From: Gammaproteobacteria bacterium
GTDB lineage: Bacteria; Pseudomonadota; Gammaproteobacteria; Thiohalomonadales; Thiohalomonadaceae
NCBI GenBank assembly: GCA_026196275.1
Contig: JAPHTQ010000007.1
Span: forward strand, 1-42,381
Length of the DNA stretch: 42,381 nt
Direction: 5' to 3'
Made by a program: the position numbers and the translations under genes. Below, piece by piece: positions 13,767 through 23,904 of the stretch. The notes under the pieces are model-generated. The model had not been told where the DNA came from, ran no database searches, and was given only the letters and a program-made list of their open reading frames with translations. Each line of letters begins with the position of its first letter. The first letter of the stretch is position 1.

Positions 13767-16514
13767 TCACAGTTGCAGTTGCACCCGCGGCTCGGCCCCC
13801 GCTTCACGATCCAGGGTCGGGTTGCAGATAAAAAGCTGCCCCGGGGCGAGCTGGTACTGTTCGACCAGCTGCTGTTTGAGTGCCGCGGCACGGGCTCGCG
13901 CCAACTCCTCCAGCTGCTCATTGGGGCCGGGCGGGATCGTCTGCTGCTGGCCCTTGCTGAGCGCTATCAGGTCGGCCGTGGTGGCAATGCCACAAAGGCG
14001 CAGTTGCAGATTTTTGCGTTCGGCGAACAGCTTGGCCAGGCGTTCGAGATAATCGGCTGTATCGGCGCCGGGCTCGGCACTGCCGGCAGTAAACAGGACG
14101 GGGTCGAGCTGGACCCCTCCGCCGGCCTTGCCGGCCAGCTGCACCAGCGTAATCACGCTGCCGTAGGGTTGCAGCAGATACTTGAGATAACTGACGCTGG
14201 CGCTGCGCATCGCCTTGGCCAGGGCGGTGTTGATGGCGTCACTGAGGTCGAACTGCGGGTCGTCGAGCGCGCCGGAGAAGGGGATAGTCAGCTCAATATT
14301 GCCCTGTTTATCGCGTAGCAGCCCCAGTGCGGTGTTGAGCGGCAGGGTGGACTTCTGCTCAAAGGCTGCGATCCGATCAGGGTCCTCGGGCTGCATTTGA
14401 AGCTGCCGTGCCTTGATCTGTGTCTCGCCCTGCAGGCTATTGTCGGCAAGGGTGAGGGTGAGCGTGTTGTCGAGCTGGCCGCTGTTGATACGGTAACCGA
14501 GCAAGCGCACCAGATAGGGGCTCAGTGGCGGCATCTCATAGTCCTGCAGGGTCACCTCAAGGCCGGCGCCGGGAGGTGTGGCAAAGGGGGTCACCTGACC
14601 CGTGGCGGACAGCTGACTGTGCGCCCCCAGCCGTGCCTGCAGTGCCAGTGGTGTGGTGCGGGCAGGCTGGTGGCTGTCGAGCGCGCCGAGGGTGAGCGTG
14701 TTCACGGTCAGGGTTTCTGCAAAGCGCGGGCTGACGGTGGTGTCCTCGAAGTGGATCAGGGTATCGCCGTCGAGGCTTAGGCCGGCGAGGCGCAGGCGGG
14801 GTGGCTCGGCAGGTTCGCTTACCGCGGTGGCGGTGCCCGTACCGGCTCCGCTCTGAGCCTCCGGAAGGTGCTGCTGCAGCGGCTCCATGCCCTCCGCGGT
14901 CAGCCGTAGGCGGGTCTGCAGGTTCTGCAGCTGAAGTGTGCCCAGTTCGATATCCTGGAGCCCGTCGATGCGGATTTGTGGTATCAACAGACGCGCCAGA
15001 ATGGTGTGTGGTGGCTCCTTATCGAGGGTGCCCAGCGCGGCCTGCTGCAGTTCCGCCTCACCCTGGAGCCGGATATCGGGGGTCTCAGCTGCCGAGATCG
15101 CCGCGCTGCCCTGCCAGGAGAGTCTCTCGCCACTGAAGTCGAGTGCGCTGCCGGGCAGCTGTAGTGCCAGCCTGTCACTGCGCAAACTCCCTTCGGTGAC
15201 GCTGCGGCTCCCCTGCGGTTCGAGGGTGATCCGGGTGGTCCCCTGCCAGTTGAGATGCCCTGTCGTCGCTGTGTTGCCGTTACCGGGCTGTTTCAGCGCC
15301 AGCGTCTCGCCGTCCAGGCTGCCCTCAAGAGTGACTCGGGTGGCCGTCTCATCAAGCTGTAGCGCGCTGCTGCCTTGCCAACTGAGCTTGCCCGTTGCCA
15401 CCTCGGTGTCGGTGTCAGTGCCGGGCAGTCTCAGGGCGAGGCCGTTGGTGCTGAGAGCGCCGTTAAGGGTGTTGCGGATCCCCTGCCCATCAAGCTGCAG
15501 CGTGCTCTTGCCTTGCCAGAGGAGATCCCGACCCTCTGCTTCGGTGCCATTGGCGGTCAGTTTTATCGTGAGCTGGTCACCGCCAAGGGTGCCGTCAAGC
15601 AGGAGGCGGGTGCTCTCTGCATCGAGCAGTAGCTCGCTGCTGCCCTGCCAGCGGAGGTTCTGGCCGGTCAGCTGTTGCAGGGGGTGGACCAGCTGTAGCC
15701 CCTGCAGTGTGAGATTGCCGCTTTGCCGCAGCGAGAGCTGATCCCGGCGCTGGTTCAGGCTCAGTTCGAGCTCAGCAGAGAGCTGCCCCGACACTGTGCC
15801 AGCCGTTGGCGGCAGCAGGGGTTGTGCCGTGGCCAGCTCCAGCGGCGAGAGCTGCAGCCTGAGGGTGCCGGCCGGCTCTGCCGCCAGCGGGGTGGCGGAG
15901 GCCTCAAGTTGCAGTTGGGTTTCGTTGAGGTGCAGCAGTGCCTCGAGTGGGCTGGGCGTGTCTGCCTCCCAGCTCTTGAGCGGACCGAAATCGAACCGTT
16001 CGATCACCAGGGTCTGGGCCAGTCCGGGACGGATGAGGTGGATGCGGTTGTGCTCGAGTTGCAGCGCATCAATAGCGAAGCCCCAGTCGGAGGAGGTGGC
16101 GTCGGCAGCGGGCTCCGGGCTATCGCTGCCGGTAGGGAGGGCGAAGCCGGCGACACGCAGCGGTGCCCGGGGTGACTGGGAGAGGGTTAGCGAGAGCCCC
16201 TGCAGGCTGAGGTGGCGGATTTGCAGCCGTTTTTGCAGCAGCGCGCGCCATTCGAAATCGAGCTCACCGTGCTCCAGGTGCAGCACCTGCGCCGCGGAGC
16301 GGTAGAGACGCAGTTCATCAAAAGCTACCCGGCCGCTGAACAGGTTGAGATCGATGTTGCCGACCTCGATCCCACCCATGCCGTAGCGGGGCAGGGTGAA
16401 GCGCAACGCCTGGCCGATGAACGGTGGCAACAGCAGCAGCAACAGGGTAATGCCGATGATGCCGTAGACAGTGATATGAAACAGCGGGCGTGAGCGTTTG
16501 TGTTTTCGTGACAT
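13767..16514 (-). CDS. DUF748 / AsmA-like large envelope protein
   Basis: Encodes 915 residues. An N-terminal membrane anchor (HITVYGIIGITLLLLLLPPFIG, about residues 13-34) is followed by a long, beta-rich periplasmic region. That region holds repeated GxLxWQGxxxLxLD-type units between about residues 240 and 480, and a C-terminal region (PLNTALGLLRDKQGNIELTIPFSGALDDPQFDL) typical of DUF748 proteins, which are distant AsmA-like relatives. AsmA-type proteins are linked to lipid transport across the periplasm; here that is only inference. The internal repeats suggest domain duplication. A CTAG-ended element begins 15 nt upstream of the start. Confidence 0.85.
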   Translation of the reverse strand: MSRKHKRSRPLFHITVYGIIGITLLLLLLPPFIGQALRFTLPRYGMGGIEVGNIDLNLFSGRVAFDELRLYRSAAQVLHLEHGELDFEWRALLQKRLQIRHLSLQGLSLTLSQSPRAPLRVAGFALPTGSDSPEPAADATSSDWGFAIDALQLEHNRIHLIRPGLAQTLVIERFDFGPLKSWEADTPSPLEALLHLNETQLQLEASATPLAAEPAGTLRLQLSPLELATAQPLLPPTAGTVSGQLSAELELSLNQRRDQLSLRQSGNLTLQGLQLVHPLQQLTGQNLRWQGSSELLLDAESTRLLLDGTLGGDQLTIKLTANGTEAEGRDLLWQGKSTLQLDGQGIRNTLNGALSTNGLALRLPGTDTDTEVATGKLSWQGSSALQLDETATRVTLEGSLDGETLALKQPGNGNTATTGHLNWQGTTRITLEPQGSRSVTEGSLRSDRLALQLPGSALDFSGERLSWQGSAAISAAETPDIRLQGEAELQQAALGTLDKEPPHTILARLLIPQIRIDGLQDIELGTLQLQNLQTRLRLTAEGMEPLQQHLPEAQSGAGTGTATAVSEPAEPPRLRLAGLSLDGDTLIHFEDTTVSPRFAETLTVNTLTLGALDSHQPARTTPLALQARLGAHSQLSATGQVTPFATPPGAGLEVTLQDYEMPPLSPYLVRLLGYRINSGQLDNTLTLTLADNSLQGETQIKARQLQMQPEDPDRIAAFEQKSTLPLNTALGLLRDKQGNIELTIPFSGALDDPQFDLSDAINTALAKAMRSASVSYLKYLLQPYGSVITLVQLAGKAGGGVQLDPVLFTAGSAEPGADTADYLERLAKLFAERKNLQLRLCGIATTADLIALSKGQQQTIPPGPNEQLEELARARAAALKQQLVEQYQLAPGQLFICNPTLDREAGAEPRVQLQL

Positions 16515-16528
16515 AACCGGCCGGGTCC

Positions 16529-16797
16529 CTAGTGTAGTGCTTCATACTGATTGGCGCTTTCAGAGGCCCGCAAATGCCCCAAGACAAGGCGCAGCCCGCA
16601 GGGAATGGCCCGTCCTTTTCAAGGGCTGCAATGCAGGATTGGGGCATTTGCGGGCCTCCCTGCGGGCGCGGCGAGAAGCCCTCATCTGCGGCGTTGCGTT
16701 GCTTGGAAAGGGCGCGCCATTCCCTGCACAACGCGCCTTGCAGCTAACGGCTTCTCGTCACGCTGAAAACGTCAATCAGTATGAAACACTACACTAG
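16529..16797. mobile_element. Palindromic CTAG-ended element, full copy (E1)
   Basis: A 269-bp element with 35-nt terminal inverted repeats (16529-16563, 16763-16797; three mismatches) starting CTAGTGTAGTG and ending CACTACACTAG. Inside, a 19-bp perfect inverted pair (AGGCCCGCAAATGCCCCAA) encloses one half. Both halves carry a similar GCAGGGAATGG...CCTTT block in opposite orientation. No transposase frame is present, so it looks MITE-like. Its right 95 bp match 42284-42381 with about one difference. From 16798 to 17010 I see no gene, only a short ATCAGGCTT direct duplication near 16918. Confidence 0.85.
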
Positions 16798-17010
16798 ATA
16801 CGAAAAATGTTCCTGTCATTATGGATTGCGTCGGTGCCGGGAAAAGGGCCGGCAGATCCGGTAGGTGCAGGCCACTGTGTCCGAATATCGACAGCTCTTT
16901 TCAGTATAGAGAATATATCAGGCTTATCAGGCTTATCGGTCGAAGCGGTAGTGTTTGCATCCCGGTGTGATATCTCCTGTTCGAGCCCTTTGATGCTCAG
17001 GCCCGTGGCA

Positions 17011-18912
<1,902 letters not shown>

Positions 18913-19014
18913 GGCCGGCGCAGTGTATCAGCGGCGCCTGAGCAAGCCAACGTCTGTGCGCCGCAGATCCACGGTGGCGTTTGCGGTGAGAATATTGAGG
19001 TGAAACCTCACGGC

Positions 19015-19842
19015 TCAGCCGGGCTGAGCGTAGCCGTTGCAGGGGAGGCTGTGCACCGAACCGCTTTCCAGCTCGAGTGCGGTGAGGCGTCCGCCCCAGA
19101 GACAGCCGGTATCGATGGCGTGGACGTTGTCCTGCTGGTAGAGGCCGAGGGTGGACCAGTGACCGAAGACAATCGGCAGGTCGCGGCTTTTACGTTGTGG
19201 CAGGGCGAACCACGGCAGGTAATCGTGTTCGCCGCTGCCTGGTATCCCCTTGTGGAGGAAGTCGAGCTTGCCGTCATGGGTGCAGAAACGCAGGCGGGTG
19301 AAGCAGTTGACGATAAAGCGCATCCGGTCCCAGCCGCTGAGGTTGTCGGACCAGAGGGCCGGTTTGTTGCCGTACATGTGGCCGAGAAACTCATGGAATT
19401 TCGGTCCGCGCAGAACCGCTTCGACCTCGGTGGCGCAGGCCAGGGCCTGGTCCCTGTCCCACTGTGGCGGCAGACCGGCATGCACCATGGCCATGTTCAT
19501 CCCGGCATCAAAGTGCATCAGCGGACACTGGCGCAGCCACTCCATGAGCTCATCGCCATCATCGGCACGGAAGATCGCCGCCAGGCTGTCGTTGCTCTTG
19601 AGGTGGCGTTGCCGATTCTGCCATACCGCCAGCAGGTGCAGGTCGTGATTGCCCAGCACGGTGATGGCGCTGTCGCCCAGCGCGCGGACAAACCGCAGCG
19701 TTTCCAGCGATTTGGGGCCACGGTTGACCAGGTCGCCGGTGAACCAGAGCCGATCCATGACGGGATCAAAGTTAAGCTGTTGCAGCAGTTGCTGTAACTC
19801 GTCGAAACAGCCCTGAATGTCACCGATGGCGTAGGTGGCCAT
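19015..19842 (-). CDS. apaH: Bis(5'-nucleosyl)-tetraphosphatase, symmetrical (ApaH)
   Basis: Encodes 275 residues of a calcineurin-like phosphoesterase that splits Ap4A into two ADP and decaps Np4-RNA. The metal-site motifs appear in order: GDIQGCFDEL (residues 7-16), GDLVNRGP, GNHD and FGHWSTLG. The GDIQG variant is usual in ApaH. It is the last member of the apaG-apaH pair but is separated from apaG by 223 nt containing heptamer copy B, an unusually large gap for these coupled genes. Confidence 0.95.
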   Translation of the reverse strand: MATYAIGDIQGCFDELQQLLQQLNFDPVMDRLWFTGDLVNRGPKSLETLRFVRALGDSAITVLGNHDLHLLAVWQNRQRHLKSNDSLAAIFRADDGDELMEWLRQCPLMHFDAGMNMAMVHAGLPPQWDRDQALACATEVEAVLRGPKFHEFLGHMYGNKPALWSDNLSGWDRMRFIVNCFTRLRFCTHDGKLDFLHKGIPGSGEHDYLPWFALPQRKSRDLPIVFGHWSTLGLYQQDNVHAIDTGCLWGGRLTALELESGSVHSLPCNGYAQPG

Positions 19843-19901
19843 TGCATCTCCGGTCGGAAATCGAGGATGGCGGGTATGGTAGCAGATTTAGGGGGGATTC
19901 G

Positions 19902-20065
19902 AAGGTCAAGGTTCAAGGTTCAAGGTTTAAAGAACATCGAGTTTTCAATTGGGCTGCATGGGCCTGGCGAGGTATGCCGGGCGCTGGTGCCGTCCGGTAG
20001 GACAAGCAACCCAAATGCGCCACTTTCAATCTTGAACCTTGAACCTTGAACATTGAACCTTGAAC
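19902..20065. repeat. Inverted pair of heptamer tandem arrays (copy B)
   Basis: Left arm 19902-19929: AAGGTCA, AGGTTCA, AGGTTCA, AGGTTTA. Right arm 20031-20065: five units of CTTGAAC (one ATTGAAC). They can pair around a core of about 100 nt. The right arm ends on the base before the apaG stop codon. It lies between co-oriented apaG and apaH, so apaH must be read through it or have its own promoter. Confidence 0.9.
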
Positions 20066-20449
20066 TCAGTGCAAGGTATGCGGCAGTGACAGGGTGAATA
20101 CCGGAATCATCGCCTCGAATTCGCTGCCGTCGTCGGCGCGCATACGGTAGCTCCCCTCCATGGTGCCCACCGGGGTTTCCAGCACGGTGCCGCTGGTGTA
20201 GCGGAAATAGTCGCCGGGACCGATGTGCGGCGTTTCGCCGACCACCCCCTCTCCCCGGACCTCCTGGGTGTTGCCGTCCCCGTCGGTGATGATCCAGTGG
20301 CGATTGAGCAGTTTCGCCGGTTGTTCGCCATTGTTATGGATAGTGATGGTGTAGGCGAAGACGTAGCGATTTTCCTCCGGCAGTGATTGTTCTTCGATGT
20401 AGTGGGTTTCGACGTTGATGTCGATTTGATTGATCAGCTGATCTGTCAT
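20066..20449 (-). CDS. apaG: ApaG protein (Co2+/Mg2+ efflux-linked, DUF525)
   Basis: Encodes 127 residues of the immunoglobulin-like ApaG/DUF525 fold. The family patterns RYVFAYTITIHNNG, LLNRHWIITDGDGN, GEGVVGETPHIGPGDYFRYTSG and PVGTMEGSYRM are all present. Biochemical role is unclear; mutants in enterics affect metal-ion resistance. The ATG at 20449 has GGAGAAACC upstream; longer frames to 20503 run into glk. It follows glk by 11 nt. Confidence 0.95.
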   Translation of the reverse strand: MTDQLINQIDINVETHYIEEQSLPEENRYVFAYTITIHNNGEQPAKLLNRHWIITDGDGNTQEVRGEGVVGETPHIGPGDYFRYTSGTVLETPVGTMEGSYRMRADDGSEFEAMIPVFTLSLPHTLH

Positions 20450-20460
20450 CGGTTTCTCCA

Positions 20461-21474
20461 TTACAGGCGGGCGGCAAAGTGGGCCGCCCCAAGTAGTCCA
20501 CAACGGGGGTTGGTGATCACCTGCACAGGAAAGCCGTGTACCAGCGCACGCATGCGCCCTTTATCGAGGAACGCCTCCATAAAGGTACCATCCTGCAGGT
20601 AATCAAGCATTTTCGGGGCGATGCCTCCGGCGATATAGATCCCGCCGGCGGGCAGGGTTGCCAGTGCCAGGTCGCCGGCCACCGCTCCGTAGATACGGCT
20701 GAACAGGCTGATCGCATCGACCGCCACGGAGTGTTTTCCTGTCAGTGCCTGCGCACCGATTGCGGCGGCCGGGTCCGGCTGCGCCAGCAGGGGATCGCTG
20801 CTCCGCTGCTCCGGCGGCAGCAGAAAACGGTAGATATTTACCAGTCCCGCGCCGGAGACCAATCGTTCGCAGGAGACACGTCCGTACTCCTGTTGCAGGA
20901 ACTGCAGTAGCTGCGCCTGCTGTGCATCACGGGGGGCGAAGGCGATATGGCCACCCTCGGAAGGGTAGCTGATGTAGCGGCCGCTGTCCGGGAACAGGGT
21001 GCAGACACCGAGCCCGGTGCCGGCTCCGACCACCAGGCGCGGGGCACCTTCCCGGGCCGGCGACCGGTTCAGGGGGACCAGGTCGTCCTCGTCGAGCTCA
21101 TCCAGGCTGTAACCGATGGCCTGAAAATCATTGAGCAGGACCAGACGGGGGATCGCCAGACGGGTGGCCATGCGCCGGCTGTCGAGCTGCCAGGGCAGGT
21201 TGGTCAGGCTGGCGCTTTGACACTCACCCTGTTGCTGCACCGGACCGGCGACGGCAAGACAGGCGCTGTCGGGGCGACGTGCGCCGTGCTCGTCAAGAAA
21301 TCGCTCAATCAACGATTCCAGCGAGTCGAAATCCTCGCTCGGATAACGTTGTTCGGCTTGCTGCGTGGCATGGCCGTCGGCATCTATGGTGCGCAGTTGT
21401 AGCAGGGTTTTGGTGCCGCCCACATCGGCGGCAAGGAGTAACCGCTGTGGGCTTGAGCTGCTTGGTGTTTTCAT
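20461..21474 (-). CDS. glk: Glucokinase
   Basis: Encodes about 337 residues of the bacterial Glk family (ROK-like ASKHA fold), phosphorylating glucose with ATP. Seen: the phosphate-binding AADVGGTKTLLQLR near the N terminus, NLPWQLD, LLNDFQAIGYSL, VVGAGTGLGVCTL, the sugar-binding PSEGGHIAFAPRD and GGIYIAGGIAPKML. An upstream in-frame GTG at 21495 overlaps pgl; ATG 21474 is preferred, though its ribosome binding site is weak. Together with pgl it suggests entry of glucose into the oxidative pentose phosphate or Entner-Doudoroff route. Confidence 0.93.
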   Translation of the reverse strand: MKTPSSSSPQRLLLAADVGGTKTLLQLRTIDADGHATQQAEQRYPSEDFDSLESLIERFLDEHGARRPDSACLAVAGPVQQQGECQSASLTNLPWQLDSRRMATRLAIPRLVLLNDFQAIGYSLDELDEDDLVPLNRSPAREGAPRLVVGAGTGLGVCTLFPDSGRYISYPSEGGHIAFAPRDAQQAQLLQFLQQEYGRVSCERLVSGAGLVNIYRFLLPPEQRSSDPLLAQPDPAAAIGAQALTGKHSVAVDAISLFSRIYGAVAGDLALATLPAGGIYIAGGIAPKMLDYLQDGTFMEAFLDKGRMRALVHGFPVQVITNPRCGLLGAAHFAARL

Positions 21475-21482
21475 GCTTGGAT

Positions 21483-22223
21483 TCAGGCCTCGCACTCCTC
21501 ATCAAGAAAGCGCGCCGCATCGGCATCCAGATACCACTCTACCTTGTCGTGATCGAGCATCTGCACCGGCAGGGGTTCGGCCGTGCCCGGACCGTGGAAG
21601 ACGTGGCGTACCACATCGGCCTTCTTCGCGCCGCTGACCAGCATGATGATGTGGCGGGCATTGTTCAACACCGGCAGGGTGAGGCTGTAGCGCCAGCACT
21701 CGAGTTTATCGACATAGCTGGCGCCAATGCCCTGCTGCTGTTCCTGCAGCAGGGGTGTGTTGGGAAACAGCGAGGCGATGTGGCCATCGGCGCCGATACC
21801 GAGCAGCACCAGATCGAAACGGGCGGTGCCGTTCTCCTGGGGCAGCTGTTCCAGCGCCTGGCGGTAATGGGAAACCGCCTCCTCAGGGGAGAGCTCTCCC
21901 CTGATCCGCTGGATGGCGGAGTCCTTGATCTGCAGGGGCTGGAACAGTGACTCCCTGACCATGCGGTAGTTGCTCTGCTGGTGGTCGGGGGGGACATTAC
22001 GCTCATCGCCGAAGTAGAAGCGTACCCGGTCCCAGTGGGGGAATTCCTCGCTGTGCAAACGGCTCAGTTGCTGGTAGAGGGCTCGGGGGGTGGTGCCGCC
22101 GGCTAGCGCGATGTGAAAATAGTCCTGTGTCTGCAGGGTACTGGCCGCCAGCTCCAGGATGCGTCTGGCGCATTGCCGGAAGAGTGTTTCGGGTGCCTGG
22201 TAGATATGTGTTTTGGTGCCCAT
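21483..22223 (-). CDS. pgl: 6-phosphogluconolactonase (DevB/Pgl type)
   Basis: Encodes 246 residues of the glucosamine-6-phosphate-isomerase-like fold that hydrolyses 6-phosphogluconolactone. Motifs are IALAGGTTPRALYQQL, FYFGDERNVPPDHQQSNYRM and LVLLGIGADGHIASLFPN. It starts 36 nt after the comFB-like gene and ends 8 nt before glk, suggesting one transcript. No glucose-6-phosphate dehydrogenase gene is in the window, although it is usually next to pgl. Confidence 0.95.
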   Translation of the reverse strand: MGTKTHIYQAPETLFRQCARRILELAASTLQTQDYFHIALAGGTTPRALYQQLSRLHSEEFPHWDRVRFYFGDERNVPPDHQQSNYRMVRESLFQPLQIKDSAIQRIRGELSPEEAVSHYRQALEQLPQENGTARFDLVLLGIGADGHIASLFPNTPLLQEQQQGIGASYVDKLECWRYSLTLPVLNNARHIIMLVSGAKKADVVRHVFHGPGTAEPLPVQMLDHDKVEWYLDADAARFLDEECEA

Positions 22224-22259
22224 GGTCGGAATTCCTGTAATGTCTATTTCAGTGTCGAC

Positions 22260-22538
22260 TCAGGGCCCGGTTTTCGTCGGGGTACCCTCCCGGATCTGCT
22301 GTGCGGCATGGAGTACGGCCTCGTTAACCCGATGCTGCATCTTCTCCCGCTCACGGGTGGAGAGAAAGAGGGCCATGTCTACATCGTGTCTTACATAGCG
22401 AGCAGGCAGCTGATTCAGGGCCAGGCAGGCAATATCCTCCAGCAGTTCCTGATCCAGTTCAGACTCCCTGGCCAGGGTGTTGACTATGCGCTCAAGCACC
22501 AAGGCTTCGTAGTAATTGTGCATATTATCGAAGGTCAT
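22260..22538 (-). CDS. ComFB-like late competence family protein
   Basis: Encodes 92 residues. NMHNYYEALVLERIVNTL, followed by DIACLALNQLPARYVRHDVDMALFLS and a helical C terminus (EREKMQHRVNEAVLHAAQQIRE), matches the ComFB family. Named after a B. subtilis competence operon gene, related cyanobacterial proteins have been reported as cyclic-di-GMP receptors. Whether this copy binds the nucleotide is not known. It stands between rsmA and pgl; the roughly 205 nt between rsmA and this gene hold no obvious feature. Confidence 0.82.
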   Translation of the reverse strand: MTFDNMHNYYEALVLERIVNTLARESELDQELLEDIACLALNQLPARYVRHDVDMALFLSTREREKMQHRVNEAVLHAAQQIREGTPTKTGP

Positions 22539-22743
22539 GCTCGGTACCTTCCCGCACAGATTTTTGCAGCGACAGTATGAGCTTAGACAGAGGGGCGGGC
22601 TTATTCAACCACAGTTAATCGACCGTGCTCGATGTCATTACAGAACACGGTGTTTTTCGTTCGGTTTTGGGGTTCAACGCCGAGGGTTTGGAGGGGTAGG
22701 TGAGGAGCCTGCGAACATCGCACTCGCCAGGGCGTCAGACTGT

Positions 22744-23532
22744 TTACGTCTGTTCCACCACGGCATTGGCCAGTGCCACGAACTGCTGTAGTGAGAGGGT
22801 TTCGGGGCGTGCCCCCGGGTCGATGCCGAGGGACTCGATAGTCGCGGTGTCGAGTACCTTTTTGAGGTTGTTGCGCAGGGTCTTGCGGCGCTGGGAGAAG
22901 GCCTGGGCGACCAGCCGGGCAAAGACCTTTTCATCACGTGCAGGGTGCGGGAGTTCGCTGTAGGGGGTGAGCCGTACGATCGCCGAGTACACCTTGGGCG
23001 GAGGGTTGAAGGCGCCGGGTGGGACGGTAAACAGTTTTTCCACCCGGCAGTGGTACTGCACCATGACGCTGAGCCGGCCGTAGTCGCCGCCTCCAGGGCC
23101 GGCGGCGAGGCGCTCCACCACCTCCTTCTGCAGCATGAAGTGCATATCCTCAATGCAGTGCGACTGCTCCAGCAGGTGGAAAATAAGCGGAGTGGAGATG
23201 TTATAGGGCAGGTTGCCGACGACTCGCAGTAGTGTGCTGTCCGCACCAAGCAGTGAGCAGAAGTCGAACTTCAGTGCGTCGGTGTTGTGGATACGCAGTT
23301 CACCCCGGTTGGTGAACAGTTGTTGCAGATGAGGGACGAGGTCGCGGTCCAGCTCCACCGCATCCATCTCGCCGAGCAGCTCCAGCAATGGCTCGGTCAG
23401 CGCCCCGAGTCCGGGACCGATCTCCACCAGGTGCTCTCCCGAACGCGGGTGGATGGCGGCAATGATGCCGCGGATCACCCCGGTGTCATGGAGAAAGTTC
23501 TGGCCGAAACGTTTGCGGGGACGATGATTCAA
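22744..23532 (-). CDS. rsmA: 16S rRNA (A1518/A1519-N6)-dimethyltransferase RsmA/KsgA
   Basis: Encodes 262 residues. RsmA dimethylates two adjacent adenosines in the 3' hairpin of 16S rRNA and serves as a late 30S checkpoint. The start HRPRKRFGQNFLHD, SAM motif EIGPGLGALTEPLL, catalytic NLPYNISTPLIF (NLPY) and the C-terminal domain beginning VPPGAFNPPPKV are all canonical. In the common cluster pdxA-rsmA are tightly linked. Here a 372-nt gap with a nested repeat element separates them. Confidence 0.96.
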   Translation of the reverse strand: MNHRPRKRFGQNFLHDTGVIRGIIAAIHPRSGEHLVEIGPGLGALTEPLLELLGEMDAVELDRDLVPHLQQLFTNRGELRIHNTDALKFDFCSLLGADSTLLRVVGNLPYNISTPLIFHLLEQSHCIEDMHFMLQKEVVERLAAGPGGGDYGRLSVMVQYHCRVEKLFTVPPGAFNPPPKVYSAIVRLTPYSELPHPARDEKVFARLVAQAFSQRRKTLRNNLKKVLDTATIESLGIDPGARPETLSLQQFVALANAVVEQT

Positions 23533-23555
23533 TGTTGCTCCGTTGGGATCAGTTT

Positions 23556-23895
23556 AAGGTTCCAAGTTCCAAGTTCCAAGTTCCAAGGTAACTACTCGCC
23601 CCCTTGACGCAGCTTCCTATTCCCGGCCATTGTGCGGCGGCCATGGGCCGCCTTATATGCCGGGATCCGGGAAACCCTATGGGACTCTCGCCAAGCCGCC
23701 AAGAAAGGGCTTGTTTCTCTTTGCGCGCTTGGCGGCTTGGCGAGAGTATTGGGTAGGGGCATAGGGTGTGTCGTGCACGCCATGAGAAATGCAAACAGGG
23801 GCGAGTAGTTACGTTCAAAGTTCAAAGGGGCGTATTCCCCCTTCGAGTCCTGACACACGATCCGCGCCCATAGCACGGAGCTGGAACTTGGAACC
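23556..23895. repeat. Nested inverted repeats with heptamer outer arms (copy C)
   Basis: Outer left arm 23556-23588 is AAGGTTC plus three CAAGTTC units. The right side has GTTCAAA twice (23813-23826) and CTGGAAC, TTGGAAC (23881-23894). Inside are a 15-nt pair (GTAACTACTCGCCCC near 23588 and its inverse at 23798-23812) and a perfect 20-bp pair (23684-23703 with 23728-23747, starting ACTCTCGCC). This fills the rsmA-pdxA gap of 372 nt; no gene is seen in it. Confidence 0.85.
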
Positions 23896-23904
23896 GTTTT
23901 GCTC

